A program made the position numbers and the translations under genes. The notes beneath the pieces were generated by a model, which made no database searches, was not told the origin of the DNA, and worked only from the letters and a program-made list of their open reading frames with translations. Below, in pieces: positions 35,590 to 44,926 of a stretch of DNA of 64,000 nucleotides (within the stretch, counting starts at the first letter, position 1; every line of letters begins with the position of its first letter). Source of the DNA: Pseudomonas iridis (GTDB taxonomy: Bacteria; Pseudomonadota; Gammaproteobacteria; Pseudomonadales; Pseudomonadaceae); assembly GCF_017980685.1 (NCBI RefSeq), contig NZ_JACXXO010000012.1, positions 82,465 to 146,464 of the forward strand, read 5' to 3'.

Positions 35590-36222
35590 ATGCGCGCCAT
35601 GCAAATATCCTCTGAACACCCGCTGCTGTTGCGCATTGTCGACGACCTGGCCGAACACGGCTGGTCGCAGCAGAACATTTTCCTGCCCGCCGGTTTGACC
35701 GGCGAGCTGGCGGCCGAATGCCGCAGACGTGAAGCCGAGGGTGAGCTGGCGCCGGCGGCGGTCGGTCGTGGGCCGTTTTCAGAGATTCGCGAGGGCATCC
35801 GCGGCGACCATATCCAATGGATCGATCCGGGGCAGGCTGAGGCCAGTGACCGTTATCTGAACCTGATGGACAGCCTGCGCGAGGCGCTCAACCGTGGCTT
35901 GTTCATGGGGCTTGAAGACTTCGAGTGCCATTTCGCCCTGTATCCTCCGGGCGCGTTTTATCGCAGGCACGTCGACCGTTTTCGCGACGATGACCGGCGC
36001 ATGGTCTCGGTGGTGGTTTACCTCAATGATGCCTGGCTGCCGGAGGATGGCGGTCAGCTGCGCATGTATCTGAGCGATGATCGCGTTCATGATGTGCAAC
36101 CTACCGGTGGTTGTCTGGTGGTTTTCCTCTCCGGCGAAGTACCGCATGAGGTACTGCCGGCCCACCGCGAGCGCCTGTCGCTGACGGGCTGGTTCCGTCG
36201 TCGTGGCAACGAGCCTTTCTGA
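35590..36222 (+). CDS. 2-oxoglutarate/Fe(II)-dependent oxygenase (P4H-type)
   Basis: A 210-residue soluble oxygenase of the prolyl-hydroxylase-like group. Iron ligands are H127 and D129 in YRRHVDRFRDDDRRMVSVV and H186 in SGEVPHEVLPAHRERLSLTG, with R195 as the likely 2-oxoglutarate salt-bridge residue. FALYPPGAFYRRH and YLNDAWLPEDGGQLRMY are the usual strand segments. Two ATGs (35590, 35599) are possible and neither has a clear Shine–Dalgarno. The next gene begins two bases after the stop, suggesting a two-gene operon with the broken DUF523 gene. The substrate is unknown. Confidence 0.85.
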   Translation: MRAMQISSEHPLLLRIVDDLAEHGWSQQNIFLPAGLTGELAAECRRREAEGELAPAAVGRGPFSEIREGIRGDHIQWIDPGQAEASDRYLNLMDSLREALNRGLFMGLEDFECHFALYPPGAFYRRHVDRFRDDDRRMVSVVVYLNDAWLPEDGGQLRMYLSDDRVHDVQPTGGCLVVFLSGEVPHEVLPAHRERLSLTGWFRRRGNEPF

Positions 36223-36223
36223 C

Positions 36224-36709
36224 ATGCAAAAGATTCTGGTCAGCCGCTGCCTGTTAGGCCACCGCGTGCGTTACGACGGCGGGGCCAGCGGGCCGTTTGA
36301 TGTGCTGGAGCAGTGGATAGCCGAAGGACGGGTGGTGCCGTTGTGCCCTGAAGTGGCCGGTGGCTTGCCGACGCCGCGGGCAGCGGCGGAGATTCCGGGC
36401 GGGCAGGGGGGTGAAGTGCTCGATGGTGTTGCTGCGGTGATGACCACTGAAGGCGAGGATGTCAGTGCGCAGTTTCTGGAGGGTGCGCGGCAGGCGCTGG
36501 AACTGGTGCAAAAGCACGGTATACGGGTGGCGGTGCTCTAGGCCAACAGTCCGTCGTGCGGGAATCTGCTGACGTATGACGGGACGTTCAGTGGGGTGAA
36601 GATCAGTGGTGAGGGGGTTACTGCTGCGCTGCTGAAACGTCATGGTGTGCAGGTTTTCAGTGAGCTTGAATTGCCGCGAGCAGCGCTGGCCTTAAAGATT
36701 TTGGGCTGA
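36224..36709 (+). pseudogene. DUF523 (YbbK-like) gene interrupted by an in-frame amber codon
   Basis: The first 105 codons (MQKILVSRCLLGHRVRYDGG … PLCPEVAGGLPTPR … GIRVAVL) match DUF523 proteins. At 36539–36541 the frame has TAG where the family usually has Lys (AAG) in the block L-K-x-N-S-P-S-C-G. Reading continues in frame after it: ANSPSCGNLLTYDGTFSGVK, ISGEGVTAALLKRHGVQVFS and a TGA at 36707. The full length would be 161 codons, as expected for the family. A single base change (A to T) explains it, or a sequencing error. The cysteines CLLG and SPSCG suggest metal or Fe–S binding in the intact protein. Function of the family is unknown. Confidence 0.85.
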
Positions 36710-36722
36710 TCCGCAATGGCTG

Positions 36723-36931
36723 CCCTCACCCCAGCCCTCTCCCCGAGGGAGAGGGGGCCGACCGAGGTGTCTGGAGCTTTACATCGACCTGAAAGACCAG
36801 GTTGATTATGAATTCGACAAAGCAGTGATCAGTCGATCATGGATTCGATAACGCCATCCCAGATCGGCGTATCTCTGAAATATCCCCCAATCAGTTCCCT
36901 CTCCCTTGGGAGAGGGCTAGGGTGAGGGGCT
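36723..36931. repeat. Type E long repeat, full copy with inverted ends
   Basis: About 210 bases starting CCCTCACCC-CAGCCCTCTCC and ending GGGAGAGGGCTAGGGTGAGG, so the ends are inverted copies over roughly 20 bases. Inside are TTACATCGACCTGAAAGACC (36779–36798) and AATATCCCCCAATC. Partial copies occur at 30357–30479 and 63753–63840. It has no coding capacity and is not a REP; it looks like a small non-autonomous element or a structured RNA-sized repeat. Confidence 0.75.
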
Positions 36932-36942
36932 CTTTCGGGGGC

Positions 36943-37506
36943 TTACGGTTTCAACCACTTCTCGGACAACGCCGCCAATCGCCCATCCGCCTTAATCCGC
37001 TGCAACGCACTCTCAAGGCTGGCGCGAAATGCCGGATTACCCTTCTGAAACGGTATCGCCAATTCCACCGGCGCACTCTCTGCCGGCTTCGTTTCGGTCA
37101 GCGCCTGCACCAGCACCATGGGGCGCGGCTGCTCATCCTTCTTCGCCAGTAATTGTGAATCGATCTGGCTGTACGGCTCGCTGAAGTCGAAACGATCCTT
37201 TAGTTCGGGTGTCAGTGCTATGTGGTTGAGCGCGACGTCGTACTTGCCGCTCTCAACGCCCTGGAGCAGATCGCCGGCGTCGGTAACGATGAAGTCGGCG
37301 CGTACATCCAGCTCCTTGGCCAGCAATTGCCCAAGCTCGACCTCGAACCCCGTGAGCGTGTCGCCTTCCTTGAAATTGAAGGGCGGTGTATTAGCCTCCA
37401 GGGCTATGCGCAACTCGCCACGGTCGTTGACGTCATCAATCAGCTCGGCATGAGCCAGCGGGCTCAGAAGGGGTATCAGGCAGATCAGGCCAGGCAAAAG
37501 GCGCAT
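36943..37506 (-). CDS. Reduced solute-binding protein (SBP_bac_3 fold, second lobe shortened)
   Basis: A 187-residue exported protein with signal peptide MRLLPGLICLIPLLSPLAHA|EL. The first lobe is normal for amino-acid-binding proteins: IDDVNDRGELRIALEANTPP, FNFKEGDTLTGFEVELGQLLAKEL, VESGKYDVALNHIALTPELK, RFDFSEPYSQIDSQLLAKK. The second lobe, usually about 100 residues, is cut to some 35 residues before AIPFQKGNPAFRASLESAL and LAALSEKWLK. Either a reduced family or an internal deletion. ATG 37506 is chosen with AAAGGAGTG upstream. No permease or ATPase genes are nearby, so transport is doubtful. Confidence 0.7.
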   Translation of the reverse strand: MRLLPGLICLIPLLSPLAHAELIDDVNDRGELRIALEANTPPFNFKEGDTLTGFEVELGQLLAKELDVRADFIVTDAGDLLQGVESGKYDVALNHIALTPELKDRFDFSEPYSQIDSQLLAKKDEQPRPMVLVQALTETKPAESAPVELAIPFQKGNPAFRASLESALQRIKADGRLAALSEKWLKP

Positions 37507-37641
37507 GGTCACTCCTTTGAAATCATTATCGCGATGCTCTGATTCAGGCTCGCTTTGCTATGGTTGTCGAGTGCCTTCGACAACGAATGGTCATGAAGTT
37601 GTCATGACCGTGCGGATTTTACGGAAAAACTGGAGAAGAAA

Positions 37642-38067
37642 ATGAAAAGCTTTATGTCACGTGCTGCGTTGGCGGGTTTGCTGATGGGTGTTTCGGTATT
37701 GGCCAGTGCGGCGACGCCGGCGCCGAAAGATGCTGAAGTGTTCATCGTTTCTCCCGAGGACGGTGCGACGGTTTCCCAGGAATTCAAGGTCAAGTTCGGC
37801 GTCAAGAACATCGCGCTGGCGCCCGCGGGTGACGTCACCAAGAACACCGGCCACCATCATCTGCTGATTGACGTCGACGACCTGCCGGCTGAAGGCGCAC
37901 CTATCCCGACTGATGCCCACCACATGCATTTCGGCAAGGCGCAGACCGAAGCCACCATCAAACTGGCCCCCGGCAAGCACACCTTGCAGCTGATTCTTGG
38001 CGACAGCGGCCATATGCCGTTTGACCCGACGATCGTTTCCGAAAAAATCACCGTCAACGTGAAATAA
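37642..38067 (+). CDS. DUF4399 exported protein
   Basis: A 141-residue protein with signal peptide MKSFMSRAALAGLLMGVSVL ending after ASA|AT. The mature part is a beta-rich DUF4399 domain: AEVFIVSPEDGATVSQEFKV, TGHHHLLIDVDDLPAEG, DAHHMHFGKAQTEATIKLAPG, LQLILGDSGHMPFDP. The His-rich clusters (HHH, HHMH, GH) suggest metal binding, but no function is established for the family. Start ATG 37642 follows GGAGAAG. It ends in a terminator shared with serA. Confidence 0.88.
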   Translation: MKSFMSRAALAGLLMGVSVLASAATPAPKDAEVFIVSPEDGATVSQEFKVKFGVKNIALAPAGDVTKNTGHHHLLIDVDDLPAEGAPIPTDAHHMHFGKAQTEATIKLAPGKHTLQLILGDSGHMPFDPTIVSEKITVNVK

Positions 38068-38097
38068 AAAAGGGAGCCCTGCGGGGCTCCCTTTTTT
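38066..38097. terminator. Bidirectional terminator between DUF4399 gene and serA
   Basis: AAAAAAGGGAGCCC and GGGCTCCCTTTTTT form a long stem around a 3–4 base loop. Six A and six T residues flank it, so it can work in both directions. Confidence 0.9.
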
Positions 38098-38103
38098 ATT
38101 CAG

Positions 38104-38186
38104 CTTCGAGTTGCTGGCTACAAGCTGCAAGTAAAGGCAAGAGCGCTTTTCACCTGCCGCTTGAAGCTAGTTGCTTGCCGCTGCTT
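38104..38186. repeat. Type D repeat (ctacaagct family), copy 2
   Basis: GGCTACAAGCTGCAAG (38116 region) at the left and CCGCTTGAAGCTAGTTGC TTGCCGCT at the right match the copy at 18291–18365 in order, spacing and composition. Confidence 0.6.
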
Positions 38187-38188
38187 CT

Positions 38189-39418
<1,230 letters not shown>

Positions 39419-39622
39419 CTGCGTAAACCTGTATCCCGGAGAAAAATGGCAGGAAATGGTCAACAGAGGCTGACCGCGACGGCAGGAAAGCCGTCACCGC
39501 AGAAAGGCCGTTGGGCACTGGCCTGCGGGGTCGGTATGCTAGCATAGCCGCCCCGCTAAACACTCATTCCTGCGACGTGAAGCGTTCTCAGGATGACCAT
39601 GAATTGTTCGAGAGTTCTGTCG

Positions 39623-41017
39623 ATGACCAATCCTGCCCTGATTGATGAACTGAAGACCCTGGTCGAGCCTGGCAAGGTCCTGACCGATGCCGACTCCCTG
39701 AACACGTATGGCAAGGATTGGACCAAGCACTTCGCCCCGGCGCCCAGTGCCATCGTGTTTCCCAAGACCATCGAGCAAGTACAGGCCGTTGTCCGTTGGG
39801 CCAACGAACACAAGGTCGCGCTGGTGCCTTCGGGCGGGCGAACCGGGCTGTCCGCCGCGGCGGTGGCGGCCAACGGCGAAGTGGTCGTGTCGTTCGATTA
39901 CATGAACCAGATTCTCGACGTGAACCTCACTGACCGTACCGCCGTTTGTCAGCCGGGCGTGGTCACCGAGCATTTGCAGAACGTCGCCGAAGAAAAAGGC
40001 CTGTACTACCCGGTGGACTTCGCTTCGGCCGGTTCCAGCCAGATTGGCGGCAACATCGGCACCAATGCCGGCGGGATCAAAGTCATTCGTTACGGCATGA
40101 CGCGCAATTGGGTCGCGGGCATGAAAGTCGTTACCGGCAAGGGCGACGTGCTGGAACTGAACAAGGACCTGATCAAGAACGCCACCGGTTATGACCTGCG
40201 GCAGCTGTTTATCGGCGCGGAAGGCACCCTGGGTTTTGTCGTTGAAGCGACCATGCGCCTGGATCGCGCGCCGAAAAACCTTACGGCGATGGTGCTGGGT
40301 ACCGCGGATTTCGACTCGATCATGCCGGTGCTGCACGCCTTTCAGGGCAAGCTCGACCTCACCGCTTTCGAGTTCTTCTCCGACAAGGCTCTGGCCAAAG
40401 TCATGGGCCGTGGCGACGTACCGGCGCCGTTCGAAACCGATTGCCCGTTCTACGCCCTGCTGGAATTTGAAGCGACCACTGAAGAAGTGGCCAACAGCGC
40501 GCTGGAAACCTTCGAGCATTGCGTTGAACAGGGCTGGGTCCTTGATGGCGTGATGAGCCAGAGCGAAACCCAGTTGCAGAACCTGTGGAAACTGCGTGAA
40601 TACATCTCCGAGACCATCTCGCACTGGACGCCGTACAAGAACGACATCTCGGTCACCGTTTCGAAAGTTCCTGCATTTCTCAAGGAAATCGACGCGATCG
40701 TCGGCAAACACTATCCCGATTTCGAAATCGTCTGGTTCGGCCACATCGGCGATGGCAACCTGCATCTGAACATCCTCAAGCCGGACAACCTGAGCAAGGA
40801 CGAGTTTTTCGCCAAGTGCGCCACCGTCAACAAATGGGTGTTCGAAACCGTCGAGAAGTACAACGGTTCGATTTCCGCGGAGCACGGTGTGGGCATGACC
40901 AAGCGCGACTACTTGACCTACAGCCGATCGCCGGTCGAGATCGAGTACATGAAAGCGGTCAAAGCGGTGTTCGACCCGAACGGCATCATGAACCCGGGCA
41001 AGATCTTCGCGGTTTGA
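39623..41017 (+). CDS. FAD-linked D-2-hydroxyglutarate dehydrogenase
   Basis: A 464-residue flavoenzyme of the vanillyl-alcohol-oxidase/GlcD group. FAD-binding motif PSGGRTG (69–75), QPGVVTEHLQNVAEEKG, SSQIGGNIGTNAGG, then C-terminal WFGHIGDGNLHLNI (metal His) and SAEHGVGMTKRDYL are diagnostic. Placed divergently from serA; in P. stutzeri this enzyme removes the D-2-hydroxyglutarate that SerA makes while driving serine synthesis. The start MTNPALIDEL at 39623 is preferred over an upstream ATG at 39599. The next gene follows in the same orientation 41 bases later. Confidence 0.9.
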   Translation: MTNPALIDELKTLVEPGKVLTDADSLNTYGKDWTKHFAPAPSAIVFPKTIEQVQAVVRWANEHKVALVPSGGRTGLSAAAVAANGEVVVSFDYMNQILDVNLTDRTAVCQPGVVTEHLQNVAEEKGLYYPVDFASAGSSQIGGNIGTNAGGIKVIRYGMTRNWVAGMKVVTGKGDVLELNKDLIKNATGYDLRQLFIGAEGTLGFVVEATMRLDRAPKNLTAMVLGTADFDSIMPVLHAFQGKLDLTAFEFFSDKALAKVMGRGDVPAPFETDCPFYALLEFEATTEEVANSALETFEHCVEQGWVLDGVMSQSETQLQNLWKLREYISETISHWTPYKNDISVTVSKVPAFLKEIDAIVGKHYPDFEIVWFGHIGDGNLHLNILKPDNLSKDEFFAKCATVNKWVFETVEKYNGSISAEHGVGMTKRDYLTYSRSPVEIEYMKAVKAVFDPNGIMNPGKIFAV

Positions 41018-41058
41018 TCTGTAATTCTTGATGAATCAATGAAGGCAGGAGTCGGTAA

Positions 41059-41724
41059 ATGAGCTATCAGCACCAGTACGTCGACGGCACGCGCATTCAC
41101 TTCCCGATCGGGAAAGTCGTGTGCATTGGCCGTAATTACGCCGAACACGCCAAGGAACTGGACAACCCGGTGCCTACCGAGCCACTGCTGTTCATCAAGC
41201 CCGGCAGTTGCGTGGTGCCGCTGGACGGCGGTTTCAGCATTCCGACCGAGCGTGGCTCGGTGCACTACGAAGCGGAAATCGCCGTGTTGATCGGCAAGCC
41301 GCTGTCGACCAAACCCAGCCGTGAAGAAGTGCTGGATGCGATCTCCGGTTTCGCCCCGGCGCTGGACCTGACCCTGCGCGACAAGCAGGCCGAGCTGAAA
41401 GCCAAGGGCCTGCCGTGGGAAATCGCCAAGTCGTTCGACGGCGCGGCCGTGCTTGCGCCGTTCGTGGTTGGCAGCACCTTCGCTGACCTGACCGACATCG
41501 GTATCCGCCTGACCATCAACGGTGAGGTGCGTCAGGACGGCAACAGCAGCGCGATGCTCAACCCGATCGTGCCGATGATCCAGTACATGGCCGGATGCTT
41601 CTCGCTACAGGCCGGTGACGTGATCCTGACTGGCACACCGGCTGGCGTCGGCCCGCTGAATGTCGGCGATGAGATCGTCCTCGAACTGGTCGGCGCCAAC
41701 AGCTTCAACAGCAGCTTGCGCTAA
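41059..41724 (+). CDS. Fumarylacetoacetate hydrolase-family protein
   Basis: A 221-residue FAH-superfamily enzyme. Metal ligands: E-x-E in HYEAEIAVLIGK, D in ALDLTLRDKQ; also NYAEHAKELDNPVPTEPLLF and GDVILTGTPAGVGPLNVGDE. Such small FAH proteins act as acylpyruvases or oxaloacetate decarboxylases/tautomerases; which one is not readable here. ATG 41059 has AAGGCAGGAG upstream. Probably co-transcribed with the D-2-hydroxyglutarate dehydrogenase. Confidence 0.9.
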   Translation: MSYQHQYVDGTRIHFPIGKVVCIGRNYAEHAKELDNPVPTEPLLFIKPGSCVVPLDGGFSIPTERGSVHYEAEIAVLIGKPLSTKPSREEVLDAISGFAPALDLTLRDKQAELKAKGLPWEIAKSFDGAAVLAPFVVGSTFADLTDIGIRLTINGEVRQDGNSSAMLNPIVPMIQYMAGCFSLQAGDVILTGTPAGVGPLNVGDEIVLELVGANSFNSSLR

Positions 41725-41734
41725 GCGCCACAAC

Positions 41735-41826
41735 CTGTGGGAGCGAGCCTGCTCGCGAAGGCGTCAGGTCAGTCGACATCATTGCTGACTGGCATTCCGT
41801 CTTCGCGAGCAGGCTCGCTCCCACAG
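41735..41826. repeat. REPIN, type B
   Basis: CTGTGGGAGCGAGCCTGCTC and GAGCAGGCTCGCTCCCACAG inverted around about 50 bases. Confidence 0.92.
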
Positions 41827-41982
41827 GGTTTTTGGTGCCCTGAAAATTGCCTGCAGCAAACGCCAATCCCGCCATTTGCCGTTTTTTTCACATCGTGTCT
41901 GGATAATTCCCGCAATTCTGGCGTCCTAGCCGGCCTCTTTGTGCTATTACCCATAGCCTGAATTTTCGGAAAGCGTCCCTTG

Positions 41983-42906
41983 ATGTCATCTCAAACTCAG
42001 CTCAAATCCCCACGCCGGTCGCGTTTCGCCATGCGCTGGTATTCTTGGTTGCTGCTGGCGATTGCCGCCGCGTATGGCTTGGCGTTTGCCATGCATTGGG
42101 ATGACCGGGGCTTGCTGTGGGTGCTGGAACGCTTTGAAAGCCCGGCCGAGCAAAAGGAAAGCATCTGGCTGCCGGACTATCGGGTGGTGATCGATGCCAA
42201 GTCATTGCCGGGCATGAAGAAGGATGAAGCGTCGGACCTTGCCTACAACCCGCAGACCAAAACCCTGTTTTCGGTGATGGGCAAGAATCCGTTCCTCGTC
42301 GAACTGAGCCTGCAAGGCGAGGTGCTGCGCAAGATGCCGCTGGTGGGCTGGAGCAATCCGGAAGGCCTGAGCGCCATGGAAAACGGCCTGATGGCGATCG
42401 TCGATGAGCGCGAGCACATGCTGTCGATCGTCAAGGTCGATGCCGACACCCGTGAACTGAACATCGCCAATTTCCCCAAGTACGACCTCGGCCCGTCGAA
42501 AGACCAGAACAAGGCCTTCGAAGCGATCACCTGGGACCCGCGCAACCAACAATTGCTGCTAGGTGAAGAACGGCCACCGGCGCTGTTCACCTGGAAAAGC
42601 GATGGCGGTCAGACCCTGAAAGGCGACAAGCAGAAGCTCTCCAGCGATGAACTGGATATCCGCAATCTCTCCGCGTTGGCAACCGATCCGCGCACTGGCC
42701 ACCTGCTGGTGCTGTCCGCCGATTCTCACCTGTTGCTGGAACTGGACGAGAAGGGCGAGCAAGTCAGCTTCATGACTCTGCTCGGCGGTTTCAACGGCTT
42801 GAAGAACACCATTCCCCGCGCCGAAGGCGTGACCATGGATGAGGTGGGCACGCTGTACATGGTCAGCGAGCCGAACCTGTTTTATCGCTTCGAAAAGCAC
42901 AAATAA
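41983..42906 (+). CDS. SdiA-regulated-domain protein, membrane-anchored beta-propeller (copy 1)
   Basis: A 307-residue protein with an N-terminal hydrophobic helix (YSWLLLAIAAAYGLAFAMHW) and a periplasmic repeat region of about 250 residues with several propeller-blade-like repeats: DEASDLAYNPQTKTLFSVMG, LVGWSNPEGLSAMENGLMA, KAFEAITWDPRNQQLLLGEE. It ends with EGVTMDEVGTLYMVSEPNLF, the conserved end of the SdiA-regulated (PF06977) family. Function not known. ATG 41983 was chosen over TTG 41980. It is followed by a paralogue. Confidence 0.8.
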   Translation: MSSQTQLKSPRRSRFAMRWYSWLLLAIAAAYGLAFAMHWDDRGLLWVLERFESPAEQKESIWLPDYRVVIDAKSLPGMKKDEASDLAYNPQTKTLFSVMGKNPFLVELSLQGEVLRKMPLVGWSNPEGLSAMENGLMAIVDEREHMLSIVKVDADTRELNIANFPKYDLGPSKDQNKAFEAITWDPRNQQLLLGEERPPALFTWKSDGGQTLKGDKQKLSSDELDIRNLSALATDPRTGHLLVLSADSHLLLELDEKGEQVSFMTLLGGFNGLKNTIPRAEGVTMDEVGTLYMVSEPNLFYRFEKHK

Positions 42907-42913
42907 CTCACTC

Positions 42914-42948
42914 CCTGTAGGAGCTGCCGAAGGCTGCGCCTACACAGG
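42914..42948. repeat. REP-type C, single copy
   Basis: CCTGTAGGAGCTGCCGAAGG followed by CTGCGCCTACACAGG; the ends CCTGTAGG and CCTACACAGG are inverted. Solitary and slightly rearranged relative to the copy at 13634–13660. Confidence 0.65.
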
Positions 42949-43039
42949 TTGTCTTGTGGTTCAAGGCAAGTGGCCATTAAGCTTCAGTTCAGTCAGGCGT
43001 GATATTTCATCCGCCTGCCTTGAATCCGAGCCCGCCCGA

Positions 43040-43957
43040 ATGCGTCGACTTGCCCGCCCCAAACCGCTGTTGCTCATCCTTTCGGTGATTGCCCTGATCG
43101 CGCTGCTCGCGATCGGCCAATACATGCGCCTGTTCGAACGCGCCTGGTTCAACCTGCACACCCTATGGCAGCCGCTGAGCAGCGAGGCCATTGGCCTGGA
43201 TCAGTATCGCGTGGACATCGAAGCGCGCGTCATCGACGGGCTGGACGACGATGTGTCGGCACTGACCTACGATCCGGTGCGCGACAGCCTGTTCACCGTG
43301 ACCAACAAGAATTCCGAACTGGTTGAGCTGTCGCTGGAGGGCAAGATCCTGCGGCGCATCCCGCTGATTGGCTTCGGTGACGCGGAGGCAGTCGAGTTCA
43401 TCAGCGCCGACACCTACGTGATCACCGATGAGCGTCAGCAGCGACTGATCAAGATACATCTGGAAGAAGACACCACTTTTCTCGACGCGGCGGACGCCGA
43501 GCAGATGACCCTCGGTGTGCACATGACCGGCAACAAGGGGTTTGAAGGCCTGGCCTACGACTCGGTGGGCAAGCGCTTGTTCGTCGCCAAGGAGCGCGAC
43601 CCGATGCTGATCTACGAAGTGCACGGCTTTCCTCACTTCAATTCGGAAAAATCCTACGCGGTGCACGTGATCAACAACCCCAAACGCGATGCCGGGATGT
43701 TCGTGCGCGATCTGTCGAGCCTGCAATACGACGAGCGCAGCGGTCATTTGCTGGCGCTCTCGGATGAGTCGCGGCTGATTCTGGAGCTGGATGTCAACGG
43801 TCGCCCGCTCAGCACCATGTCGCTGAACAAGGGCCGGCAAGGCTTGCAGAAAACCGTGCCGCAGGCGGAAGGCATTGCGATGGATGATGACGGGACGTTG
43901 TATCTGGTGAGTGAGCCGAACTTGTTTTACGTGTTCAAAAAACCAGCACAGCCCTGA
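43040..43957 (+). CDS. SdiA-regulated-domain protein, membrane-anchored beta-propeller (copy 2)
   Basis: A 305-residue paralogue of the previous gene: anchor PLLLILSVIALIALLAIG, then DDDVSALTYDPVRDSLFTVT, LIGFGDAEAVEFISADTYVI, FEGLAYDSVGKRLFVAKERD and the same ending EGIAMDDDGTLYLVSEPNLF. The start MRRLARPKP at 43040 follows the end of copy 1 by 130 bases; a longer frame overlaps copy 1 and is not credible. The pair shares the layout but is clearly diverged. The function is unknown. Confidence 0.8.
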   Translation: MRRLARPKPLLLILSVIALIALLAIGQYMRLFERAWFNLHTLWQPLSSEAIGLDQYRVDIEARVIDGLDDDVSALTYDPVRDSLFTVTNKNSELVELSLEGKILRRIPLIGFGDAEAVEFISADTYVITDERQQRLIKIHLEEDTTFLDAADAEQMTLGVHMTGNKGFEGLAYDSVGKRLFVAKERDPMLIYEVHGFPHFNSEKSYAVHVINNPKRDAGMFVRDLSSLQYDERSGHLLALSDESRLILELDVNGRPLSTMSLNKGRQGLQKTVPQAEGIAMDDDGTLYLVSEPNLFYVFKKPAQP

Positions 43958-43973
43958 CCAACACCACAAAACA

Positions 43974-44066
43974 CTGTGGGAGCGAGCCTGTTCGCGAAGG
44001 CGTCGTGTCAGCCAATGAAAATGTTGGCTGATCTGGCGCTTTCGCGAGCAGGCTCGCTCCCACAGG
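43974..44066. repeat. REPIN, type B
   Basis: CTGTGGGAGCGAGCCTGTTC (one change from consensus CTC) and GCGAGCAGGCTCGCTCCCAC inverted around about 45 bases, between two convergent genes. Confidence 0.9.
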
Positions 44067-44103
44067 TTTATTCGTCTGCCCATTAATTTAGGGCAGTCTG
44101 GGC

Positions 44104-44778
44104 TTACTCAGCCTTCAGCGTCTTCACGCCTTCACTCGTACCCAGCAACAACAAATCCGCCGGACGCGCCGCGAACAAGCCGTTGGTGACCACGCCGACA
44201 ATCGCGTTGATCTGCGCTTCCAGTTCCACCGGGTTGGTGATCTGCAGGTTGAACACGTCGAGGATGATGTTGCCGTTGTCGGTCAACACGCCTTCGCGGT
44301 ACACCGGGTCGCCGCCCAGCTTCACCAGTTGACGAGCGACGTGGCTGCGGGCCATCGGGATCACTTCGACCGGCAATGGAAACTCGCCCAGCACCGGCAC
44401 CAGTTTGCTGGCATCGGCGATGCAGATGAAGGTCTTGGCCACCGCCGCAACGATTTTCTCGCGGGTCAGTGCTGCGCCGCCGCCCTTGATCAGGTTCAGG
44501 TGTGCGTCGCTTTCGTCGGCGCCGTCGACGTAGAACTCCAGGTCGCTGACCGTGTTCAGCTCATATACCGGAATCCCGTGGCCCTTCAGGCGTGCGGCAG
44601 TGGCTTCGGAGCTGGCGACTGCGCCATCGAACGCGCCCTTGTGCTTTGCCAGCGCATCGATGAAGCAGTTGGCGGTGGAGCCGGTGCCGACACCGACGAT
44701 GCTTTTGTCGTCGAGTTTCGGAAGGATGAAGTCGACGGCGGCCTGCGCCACTGCCTGTTTGAGTTGATCCTGGGTCAT
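44104..44778 (-). CDS. rpiA: Ribose-5-phosphate isomerase A
   Basis: A 224-residue isomerase interconverting ribose-5-phosphate and ribulose-5-phosphate. Motifs: VGVGTGSTANCFIDAL (phosphate loop), ASSEATAARLKGHGIPV, DGADESDAHLNLIKGGGAALTREKI (catalytic Asp/Glu and Lys). The start MTQDQLKQ at 44778 matches the E. coli start style; a longer frame adds seven residues. It is divergent from ilvA over 148 bases. Confidence 0.96.
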   Translation of the reverse strand: MTQDQLKQAVAQAAVDFILPKLDDKSIVGVGTGSTANCFIDALAKHKGAFDGAVASSEATAARLKGHGIPVYELNTVSDLEFYVDGADESDAHLNLIKGGGAALTREKIVAAVAKTFICIADASKLVPVLGEFPLPVEVIPMARSHVARQLVKLGGDPVYREGVLTDNGNIILDVFNLQITNPVELEAQINAIVGVVTNGLFAARPADLLLLGTSEGVKTLKAE

Positions 44779-44926
44779 GCGGGCTCCGGAAGCGGGCAAG
44801 GGGAGAACGGAAAGGCCGGCATTATAGCCTCAAGACTGTCTAAAACCTCTGGATTCGTGTGGTCGTGTGCCCAAAAGCCGGGTTAGACTCCGTGGTCCCG
44901 CCCAACCCGCTCAGTGATGCTTTCCG

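Noticed and set aside
41737..41961. A 74-codon frame after the FAH gene
   Set aside because: It starts inside a REPIN and lacks a plausible start signal.
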